A stretch of DNA of 41,285 bases from assembly GCA_020060235.1 (NCBI GenBank), contig JAGVAO010000171.1, positions 1 through 41,285 on the forward strand, in the 5' to 3' direction. Within the stretch, counting starts at the first letter, position 1, and each line of letters starts with the position of its first letter. The notes under the pieces are model-generated. The model saw nothing but the letters and a program-made list of their open reading frames with translations. It was not told where the DNA came from and ran no database searches. Made by a program: the position numbers and the translations under genes. This document shows, one piece after another, positions 8,041 to 14,854 of this stretch. The DNA comes from Anaerolineales bacterium. Its GTDB lineage: Bacteria > Chloroflexota > Anaerolineae > Anaerolineales > Villigracilaceae.

Positions 8041-8086
8041 ACCAGCGGGGCGAGTGGCTTGCTTGCGGGTCACCCGCCCCGCTGGT
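8041..8086 (-). promoter_or_regulatory. Intercistronic hairpin with alternative inner stem
   Basis: A perfect 12-bp GC-rich stem (8041-8052 with 8075-8086) spans a 22-nt loop. A second stem (8065-8070 with 8072-8077) overlaps its right arm, so the two compete. There is no U-run. It lies directly behind the FmdE-like lipoprotein gene and could protect its mRNA end, giving more of it than of downstream genes. Confidence 0.65.
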
Positions 8087-8103
8087 ACAAACCGTTGCGG
8101 CGT

Positions 8104-9663
8104 TTACTTCTCGTACACGGTCACAGTGAAGAAACCGTCCAGGTCGGCTTTCTCCAGGACGAATATGGCCCTGTCGTTCCAGTACTTCTGGTAATCAGCC
8201 GCCTCTTCGGGGGTGGCTGTGCCTGCTGCCATTTTCTTGCCCATCTCGACACGTCCGGGGGTAGGAATTGGCAGGATGATGACCAGGTTGAACTTGACGC
8301 CCACTTTCTGGCCGGTATCCAGGCGGGTGAATATCCATTCCCGCATTGGAGGCAGTTGTCCCGTCGGCTCTGCTGCGTAGACCATCTTGTTTTGCCGCAC
8401 GAAGAGGTTGTCCACTGTCCCGAACTCGGAGCCGATGAAGCCTGTGTGCGGGGATGCGCCGGTGATATAGGTAATAATCTCGCCGAACACACCGACAAAC
8501 CATTCATCCTCTGCGCCAGGGGCTTCCACTGCAATCTGACCACGCACCGGGATTTCTCCGTCAGGATACAGCACTTCGAGTGCCTTCCTGGTTATGGTCC
8601 ATGCGCCGGTGGTCGCGCCACAGGAATGTCCAGCCAATTTGACGGCTTCCTCATAGTAGTAAGGGACAGGTCCAGCAGTCTGCCCGAATATACCGAAGTA
8701 CGGTTCCATCATCATGATTGGCGGCACCTCCGCGATATATGACTGCTCCCAGGCAAAGTCTTCAGGGGATGCGGGTACAGTATTTTCTACGATTGCATCG
8801 GCAGTTGTGGGCGTGCCTTGCTGGTAAACATTTACATTGAAAAAGCCATCCAGGGTATCGGCATTTTCGAATACGAATTTTGCCCTGGCATTCCAGTATT
8901 CGTAGTAATCAGCCGCCTCTTCAGGGGTGGCTGTGCCAGCCGCCATTTTCTTGCCCATTTCCTGACGTTCGGGGGTTGCAATCGGGGTGATAACTGCCAG
9001 GTTGAAATTGACACCAACTTTTGCACCGGTATCCAGGCGGGTAAAGACCCATTCCATCTGTGGGGGAGGGGTCCCGGATGGTTCATCTTTGTAGACCATC
9101 TTGTTCTGACGCACAAAGATGCTGTCTGTCTGTCCGAATTCCGCGCCGATGAAACCTGTCTTGGGGGATGCGCCAGTGACAAAGGTAATCACCTCGCCAA
9201 ACACGCCGACAAACCACTCGTCCTCAGCGCCAGGGGCCTCCACGGCGATCTGTCCACGAACGGGAACTTCTCCATCGGGGTAAAGCACTTCGAGCGCCTT
9301 GCGGGCAATCGTCCAGGCACCTGCGGTTGCGCCACAGGAATGTCCTGCCAATTTGACAGCGTTTTCATAGGTGTAGGGAACTGCCACCTGCGACTGCCCA
9401 AATATCTGAAAATATGGGTCGCTCATCAGGATGGGCGGGACTTGCGTGATGTAATCCTGTGTCCACAGCCCGGCAGGCTTCTCCTCAACCTCGGGGATGG
9501 GTGACGCCTCTTGCTCGACTTCAACCGGTGCCACCGTTGGAACCTCGACAGGCTCCACGGGCTTCGGCTCCGGTGCGCTGGTCGGCGTGGATGCGGGTGC
9601 GCACGCCCCCAATATCAAAGCGGCAATAATCAACATCGCAAGAACAGGGAAAAACCGTTTCAT
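8104..9663 (-). CDS. Exported lipoprotein with two tandem FmdE-like domains
   Basis: The 519-residue protein starts MKRFFPVLAMLIIAALILGAC, a lipoprotein signal with the modified Cys at residue 21, then a Pro/Thr/Glu-rich linker to about residue 65. Two near-identical halves follow (about 69-265 and 310-519). Each carries AVKLAGHSCGAT (Cys at about 110 and 348), ALEVLYPDGE, PVRGQIAVEAPGAEDEW, a VITGAS-type turn with a GFIG segment, and a tail with EEAADYYEYWN or its twin. The GHxCG motif followed by a small-residue helix resembles FmdE, a domain associated with formylmethanofuran dehydrogenase that usually binds zinc in the cytoplasm. Here it is duplicated and lipid-anchored outside the membrane, so the usual role does not fit. 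ATG 9663 follows AAAAGGAGAAAA. Assignment to FmdE is from motif memory. Confidence 0.75.
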   Translation of the reverse strand: MKRFFPVLAMLIIAALILGACAPASTPTSAPEPKPVEPVEVPTVAPVEVEQEASPIPEVEEKPAGLWTQDYITQVPPILMSDPYFQIFGQSQVAVPYTYENAVKLAGHSCGATAGAWTIARKALEVLYPDGEVPVRGQIAVEAPGAEDEWFVGVFGEVITFVTGASPKTGFIGAEFGQTDSIFVRQNKMVYKDEPSGTPPPQMEWVFTRLDTGAKVGVNFNLAVITPIATPERQEMGKKMAAGTATPEEAADYYEYWNARAKFVFENADTLDGFFNVNVYQQGTPTTADAIVENTVPASPEDFAWEQSYIAEVPPIMMMEPYFGIFGQTAGPVPYYYEEAVKLAGHSCGATTGAWTITRKALEVLYPDGEIPVRGQIAVEAPGAEDEWFVGVFGEIITYITGASPHTGFIGSEFGTVDNLFVRQNKMVYAAEPTGQLPPMREWIFTRLDTGQKVGVKFNLVIILPIPTPGRVEMGKKMAAGTATPEEAADYQKYWNDRAIFVLEKADLDGFFTVTVYEK

Positions 9664-9692
9664 ATTCTTTTCTCCTTTTGTGCGCTTGCTCT

Positions 9693-10559
9693 TTATTTTG
9701 TTTCAATCAATCGCTGTTTGAAGAAGGGGATAACCAGCATAACCACGATGCTCAAGCCCATCAGTGCGCCATACAAGTAGTCATTGGTCGCATGGCGAAC
9801 ATAGTGCGTTGCTCCGCTGGCAACCAGCGTCACCAGGCCGCCAATCATGCCGGCATACCATCCCGACATTTTCTTCTCGCCAAGCAGATAGATGGCGGCA
9901 ATGCACAAACCCATACCTACCCAGAGCGCCAGCCATCCAAAGTAAGTAATGGCGATACCTTCGGCAAACAACGGGCGGGCCGGGTGACCAAACAGGATGC
10001 GGAATGCGGCGTGTCCATTGGCAAAATTCTCCGCCGCGGTGACGCCCAGCATCAAGAACACGAGGAAATCGACAATTTTCTGGTTGCGTTCCACGTTTTC
10101 AGCCAGGAGCAATGCGAAGTAGGGAATCAGGCCAATGGTCATGATGATGACTGCTGGCGGGAAACCGCCCTGGGTGCTGCCGACGAAGTTCATCCAAGGA
10201 ACAATCATGTATGCGCCGCCGATGGAGGGCACAGCCAAGCATAGGAGCGCCAGACCGCGCGTCCAGCGTTCGCCGCGATATAGCGGCAGGGCAATCACCA
10301 GCAAGGCAAGTCCGGCAACCACCGACATTGTGCCCCAAAACGGGAAGAAGAAACTGACCAGCCAAACCGTATAAGCCAGCAAGGGTGCCTGGGGATTTCC
10401 CTCGGTGGTGAACTTTTCAATCCGCACCTGCTGGGCTTTGACAATTGGATTGCTCATGTCGAAGCTGATAAAGGGCACTAGTACAATCATCAAAATTGCG
10501 GCTAGCACTATCAGGGAAACAACTGCGAGGCGGACCTGGCGTGAAGTGGAAAGCAACAT
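9693..10559 (-). CDS. Hypothetical 7-8 helix membrane protein, first gene of the train
   Basis: I chose the ATG at 10559 (MLLSTSRQVR), which follows AAGGAGG; the longer start at 10595 would enclose that site. The 288-residue product has seven or eight helices with an N-terminal extracytoplasmic region of about 50 residues (FISFDMSNPIVKAQQ...). Its loops LYRGERWTRG, PSIGGAYMIVPWMNFVG, AENVERNQKIVDF, HPARPLFAEG and THYVRHATNDYLYG have counterparts in the protein at 7155-8006. It is the promoter-proximal gene and reads away from the Crp/Fnr gene. Upstream of it is 232 bp of shared regulatory DNA. Function is unknown; as the first gene with paralogues further down, it may form a hetero-oligomeric membrane core with them. 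Confidence 0.72.
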   Translation of the reverse strand: MLLSTSRQVRLAVVSLIVLAAILMIVLVPFISFDMSNPIVKAQQVRIEKFTTEGNPQAPLLAYTVWLVSFFFPFWGTMSVVAGLALLVIALPLYRGERWTRGLALLCLAVPSIGGAYMIVPWMNFVGSTQGGFPPAVIIMTIGLIPYFALLLAENVERNQKIVDFLVFLMLGVTAAENFANGHAAFRILFGHPARPLFAEGIAITYFGWLALWVGMGLCIAAIYLLGEKKMSGWYAGMIGGLVTLVASGATHYVRHATNDYLYGALMGLSIVVMLVIPFFKQRLIETK

Positions 10560-10687
10560 AAAAAACCTCCTTGAAGATTGTGACAGAACGAACAATGGGA
10601 TATGGTTTCCTGACGCGCAATACTTTTATAAGCTTGTGTACTAATTACTATTTCTCTTTGCGCAGAATATCACAAATAAATGACAAA

Positions 10688-10709
10688 GTCTTTGCCTTAA
10701 GGCAAAGAC
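10688..10709. promoter_or_regulatory. Perfect 22-bp palindrome, FNR-like operator
   Basis: Two 9-bp arms (GTCTTTGCC and its complement) flank TTAA. The core TTGCC-N4-GGCAA has the exact spacing of an FNR box (TTGAT-N4-ATCAA). Its centre is about 42 bp upstream of the predicted start of the Crp/Fnr transcript, the class II activator position, and about 140 bp from the start codon of the divergent train. Confidence 0.82.
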
Positions 10710-10729
10710 CCGCAGGAAAACCTTCTTGA

Positions 10730-10735
10730 TATAAT
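10730..10735 (+). promoter_or_regulatory. -10 box of the crp/fnr-like gene
   Basis: A perfect TATAAT lies 57 bp before the chosen start codon. No good -35 is present; the palindrome at 10688-10709 covers that position, as expected for an activator-dependent promoter. Confidence 0.6.
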
Positions 10736-10791
10736 TCGGCAGAGAGGAAATTTTGCTGTTCGATGTGCGAACTGGCAAATCAATCATAACC

Positions 10792-11475
10792 ATGTACACA
10801 CTCGAATCATTACTTGCCCGTCACCCGGCTTTTGCTTTGTTGGAAGAATCTGAACAGGCGTCTTTATGTTCGATTGCCAATACCAAGCATTATCGAAAAG
10901 GGGAATCTATTGTCGAACAAGGGGATAATTGGCCCTATTTGTTTTTAATCGGGGATGGCAAAATTAATGCGACCAAAATGTCCATAGAGGGGCGAAATCT
11001 GATTGTTACCGGGCTGGAGAGTGGAGATGTGTTCTGGGGACTGGCTTTTTTTCTGGATGACATGCCCATGCCCGTCTCCTTGGAGGCTGTCAGCGCGTCA
11101 CACATTTATCTCTGGGAACGAAGCGAGATTTTGCCTTTCCTGCTGAAACACGGTCAGCTTACCTGGGAATTATCCCGTTTAATGGTGCGGCGCATGGCCC
11201 AGGCGAGCGAAATTATCGAAACTCTCGCTTTCCAGCCGGTTGCCGGACGACTGGCTCGTTTCCTTGTGGAACTTTCCCCCGATGATAATGAACCGATTGC
11301 CCGCAGCCTCACCTTAGATGAAATGGCTGCGCGCGTTGGCTCAACGCGTGAAGTTGTCTGCCGCTTTTTGCAGCGTTTTGCGAACAACGGATTGATTGAT
11401 ATTACCCGTACTGAGTTTGTTATCAATAATCCTGAAGCATTAAAGGCCCTGGCCCAGCAAAGCAAAGGCGGATAA
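10792..11475 (+). CDS. Crp/Fnr-family transcriptional regulator
   Basis: The 227-residue protein has an N-terminal cyclic-nucleotide-binding-type beta barrel (YRKGESIVEQGDNWPYLFLIGDGKINATKM..., then SGDVFWGLAFFLDDMPMPVSLEAVS), a long dimer helix (LTWELSRLMVRRMAQASEIIETLA) and a winged-helix domain with the recognition region TLDEMAARVGSTREVVCRFLQRF. The four-cysteine N-terminal set of oxygen-sensing FNR is missing; cysteines occur only near residue 35 and in the recognition helix, so it may sense a small molecule or redox state differently. ATG 10792 fits the family start; a TTG at 10753 behind GAGGAAA would add 13 residues. It is divergent from the membrane train and likely controls it and itself through the 22-bp palindrome. 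Effector is unknown. Confidence 0.9.
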   Translation: MYTLESLLARHPAFALLEESEQASLCSIANTKHYRKGESIVEQGDNWPYLFLIGDGKINATKMSIEGRNLIVTGLESGDVFWGLAFFLDDMPMPVSLEAVSASHIYLWERSEILPFLLKHGQLTWELSRLMVRRMAQASEIIETLAFQPVAGRLARFLVELSPDDNEPIARSLTLDEMAARVGSTREVVCRFLQRFANNGLIDITRTEFVINNPEALKALAQQSKGG

Positions 11476-11688
11476 TACGCTCCCACTGCTATGCCGCTCT
11501 TTCTATATAGCAAGGCATCGCGCACACCCACTACAATTCAACCCATCGTACGTGTTTTTTGCAAACGATTTTACAACCCCTCTTGTACGGCAGTATTTCC
11601 TGGAAAGCGTCCGATAACACCTATGAAAAGTTAGTTTAGCGATAAAAATTGATGTCGTACAACGTTTGCCTTCTCATTTTTCTGCCTG

Positions 11689-11720
11689 TATAATGAAATG
11701 GTGTAACGCCCTTTCGGCGT
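11689..11720 (+). promoter_or_regulatory. Putative promoter and leader hairpin of the restriction-modification pair
   Basis: A TATAAT at 11689-11694 is followed by a small hairpin (11706-11710 with 11716-11720) in the predicted leader. No convincing -35 is seen. The remainder of the 285-bp gap from 11476 shows no gene; only weak inverted repeats were noted. Confidence 0.45.
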
Positions 11721-11760
11721 AGATAGGGGCGTGGAAATCATTGGAGCATCAGGGCAAACC

Positions 11761-14700
11761 ATGACAACAGGCAAACTTTCGGCAGAGAAAAAACTGCGCA
11801 GTGCGGATTTGTTTATCGTCGATAACAGCGATGAAGAGTGGAAGGCAGCGCGATACCTACATGATTGGTGCGATATTGCGCGCGCGTTTGACATCGCCAC
11901 CGGTTATTTCGAAATTGGAGCGCTGCTCAAGCTGGATGGGCAGTGGCAAAAACTGGATAAGATTCGTATTCTGATGGGGGATGAAGTCAGCCTGAGAACC
12001 AGGCAGGCATTTGAAAAAGCCCTGGGTGGGCTGGCCCAAAAGCTAGATAACAGCATTGAAGTTGAAAAAGAGAAAAATGATTTCCTGAGCGGCGTTCCGG
12101 CGATTGTCGAAGCGTTGCACTCTCGGAAAATTGAGTGCAAGGTCTACAAAGAACGCAAGTTCCACGCCAAAGCTTATATCACCCACGCCAAAATGGACGT
12201 GATTGGCCCGACAGCCCTGGTCGGCTCGAGCAATTTCACCTACCCCGGCCTGACAGATAATGTCGAGTTGAACGTCCGTATTCGTCATGATGTCGACGAA
12301 CTCCAGGACTGGTATGAGCGCTACTGGCAGGTGGCCGAAGATGTTACCCCGGACATCCTGAAAACCATCGAAAGGCACACGCAGGAATACACTCCGTTCG
12401 AAGTGTACACACGAGCAATGGCGGCTTATTTTGAAAGCCATGAAATTTCGGTTGGGGAGTGGGAACGTGGCGAATCTGTCATCTACCCAATCTTGAGCCA
12501 ATACCAGAAGGAAGGGTATCACCGCCTGATGGAGATTGCGCGGCGGTATCGCGGAGCTCTGCTGTGCGATGGCGTGGGATTGGGGAAAACCTTCATTGGG
12601 TTGATGGTGATTGACCGCCTGTTGCATGAACGCAAGAAAATCGCCTTGTTCGTGCCAAAGGCAGCGCGCGAAGATGTGTGGGAAAAGAAATTGCAAACCT
12701 ACCTGCCTAGGGCAACGGGCGAATACAGCAATTTGCGCATTTACAACCACACAGATATCCTGCGCGGCGGGAATTTCGAACGGGTGATGGACGAAATCAA
12801 GGATGAAGCAGACGCAATCGTTGTGGATGAGGCCCATCATTTTCGAAACATCAGTTCGCGGCGGGCACGCAAGTTCTACGAGATTACAGAAGGTAAGGAA
12901 CTCTTCCTGCTTACCGCCACACCCATCAACAACAGCCTGTACGACCTGATGCATCTGATGGAGTATTTTGCCCGACGAGACCAGCCTGATTATTTCAGCG
13001 AAGCGCCGCTGGGTATTCATTCATTGCGAGGACATTTTCGAAAGATGGAGGACGCGCTCGATTCGCTTTCGGGTAGAAAATCGGGCAGTGACGTTCTGCT
13101 TGATCCGGGCGAAGCAGAGGAAGTCCTTTCCAAAGATGACCTTTTCCAGGCGCTCGTTGTTCAGCGTAGTCGCTCTTATGTAAAGACCAGCCTGAAGCGG
13201 GAAGGAAACGGCAATGCAGTCTTGTTCCCAACGCGCAAAGACCCGCAGGTGGCGCCCTACTCGCTCAAGAGAACCTATGGTGACTTGCTGGATAAGTTAA
13301 GGGAAGGCTTCAACAAGGAGAACCCGCTGGTCAAACTGGCGATCTATTTTCCCTTGAACTACCCCGCCAGCGTAAATAAAGAGGAAGATACGTTCGAATT
13401 TGGGCGACAGAAACAGGTTGTGGGCTTGATTCGCACACTGCTGTTAAAAAGGTTCGAGAGTTCGGCGGTATCGTTCCGCGCATCGTGTGAAGACTTGTTG
13501 CTGAAACTGCTTGCCTTCGTTCAGATCCACAATCCCAAAACTGCCGAGCGTTGGCAGGCACAACATGCCGAATTGATGCAAAGCATCGGCGAGAGTGTCC
13601 GCAGCCGTGGCATGACCGAAATGGACGAAGAGGACTTTGACGAAGATGTGCTGACCGAAGAGCTCAAAACGCGAATTAAAAAACTGGACGAACGCGAATA
13701 TGATGTCACATCCATTGTGCTGGATACCCTGCTGGACATGGACCAACTGGCAAGTTTTCTGGAGGAGTTGAAGAACTTTGACCCAGCACAGGATGACAAA
13801 CTAAAGAAACTCATCCACCTGCTGAAAACAGATGAGACGCTTAGCCAGCACAAGGTTTTGATATTTACAGAATACCAGACCACCGCCCGTTATCTGGCAA
13901 GGCAATTGCAGGCAGCGGGTATTGGCCCACTGATACAGGTGGATAGCCAGCGCGCAAATGCCAGCCATGCGATATTGGCGTTTGCGCCGTATTACAACGA
14001 TTCGAACAGTGCTGAATTGAAAGCGCGGGGTATCGCCGAGGCGCGGATTTTGGTATCGACCGATGTGCTGGCAGAAGGATTAAACCTGCAAGACGCCACC
14101 TGCATCATCAATTACGACCTTCATTGGAATCCCGTGCGGCTTATGCAGAGGATCGGTCGTGTGGACCGCCGTCTCGATCCGAGGGTTGAAGCGCAAATTG
14201 TCGCCGACCATCCAGAAACGAGGGAGATTCGCGGGGTTGCCCACTTGTGGAACTTCCTGCCGCCCGATGAACTGAACGACATCCTCAGCCTGTATGAACG
14301 TGTGACCAACAAGGCCCTGCGTATCTCGAAGACCTTCGGTATCGAGGGCAGAAAATTCTTGACGCCCAATGACGATTATGATGCCCTGAAGGAATTTAAC
14401 CGCCAGTACGAAGGCACCACCACCTCCAGCGAGGAGATGTATCTGGCGTATCAAAAACTGGCGCAGGAGTATCCTGCCATGATGGAGCGTGCCCACACCC
14501 TGCCGCGCCGACTGTTCAGTGGCAAGGCAAACCTGACGCCCGAAGCCAAAGCTGTGTTTTTCTGTTACCGCCTGCCCGCTAAGAACGCTGAAGGCATATG
14601 GGACGAGGAAGCCGCGTTCACTCGCTGGTACTTGTATGAGGTCGGAACGGAGACCATCTTTGAAGACGCGACCCGCATCATGGCGTTCGTGGAATGCACC

Positions 14701-14853
14701 CCCCAAACGCCACGCAGGATGAGTATTGAACGCAAATCATTGAGCGAGATCCGCCGCCGCATGGATAAGCACATCGCCAATACCTACATGAAGAAGGTGC
14801 AGGCTGTGCAAGGCGTGGAACCGGTTTTACTGGCATGGATGGAGTTAAACTGA
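11761..14853 (+). CDS. PLD-nuclease/SNF2-helicase subunit of a restriction-modification system
   Basis: From ATG 11761 the product has 1030 residues; a GTG at 11731 would add ten. An N-terminal phospholipase-D-like domain (about 20-215) carries KFHAKAYI (H135, K137) and GSSNFT (G155-N158), although the Asp expected after the HxK is a His. The SNF2/DEAD-like motor follows: Walker A DGVGLGKT (K276), VVDEAHH (D356), LLTATPINN, then VLIFTEYQTTARYL, LVSTDVLAEGLNL and QRIGRVDRR. The family translocates on duplex DNA with ATP and the PLD domain would cut it. The stop is one base from the start of the methyltransferase gene, so they form an operon. The pair resembles type ISP enzymes split in two, or DrmD/DrmMI of DISARM without the other genes. 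The motor is intact, so activity is plausible. Confidence 0.88.
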   Translation: MTTGKLSAEKKLRSADLFIVDNSDEEWKAARYLHDWCDIARAFDIATGYFEIGALLKLDGQWQKLDKIRILMGDEVSLRTRQAFEKALGGLAQKLDNSIEVEKEKNDFLSGVPAIVEALHSRKIECKVYKERKFHAKAYITHAKMDVIGPTALVGSSNFTYPGLTDNVELNVRIRHDVDELQDWYERYWQVAEDVTPDILKTIERHTQEYTPFEVYTRAMAAYFESHEISVGEWERGESVIYPILSQYQKEGYHRLMEIARRYRGALLCDGVGLGKTFIGLMVIDRLLHERKKIALFVPKAAREDVWEKKLQTYLPRATGEYSNLRIYNHTDILRGGNFERVMDEIKDEADAIVVDEAHHFRNISSRRARKFYEITEGKELFLLTATPINNSLYDLMHLMEYFARRDQPDYFSEAPLGIHSLRGHFRKMEDALDSLSGRKSGSDVLLDPGEAEEVLSKDDLFQALVVQRSRSYVKTSLKREGNGNAVLFPTRKDPQVAPYSLKRTYGDLLDKLREGFNKENPLVKLAIYFPLNYPASVNKEEDTFEFGRQKQVVGLIRTLLLKRFESSAVSFRASCEDLLLKLLAFVQIHNPKTAERWQAQHAELMQSIGESVRSRGMTEMDEEDFDEDVLTEELKTRIKKLDEREYDVTSIVLDTLLDMDQLASFLEELKNFDPAQDDKLKKLIHLLKTDETLSQHKVLIFTEYQTTARYLARQLQAAGIGPLIQVDSQRANASHAILAFAPYYNDSNSAELKARGIAEARILVSTDVLAEGLNLQDATCIINYDLHWNPVRLMQRIGRVDRRLDPRVEAQIVADHPETREIRGVAHLWNFLPPDELNDILSLYERVTNKALRISKTFGIEGRKFLTPNDDYDALKEFNRQYEGTTTSSEEMYLAYQKLAQEYPAMMERAHTLPRRLFSGKANLTPEAKAVFFCYRLPAKNAEGIWDEEAAFTRWYLYEVGTETIFEDATRIMAFVECTPQTPRRMSIERKSLSEIRRRMDKHIANTYMKKVQAVQGVEPVLLAWMELN

Positions 14854-14854
14854 T

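Noticed and set aside
501-10559. Nitrous oxide reductase (nos) or periplasmic nitrate reductase (nap) cluster
   Set aside because: The polyferredoxin is NapH/NosR-like, but no NosZ, NosD, NosF, NapA or NapB is present.
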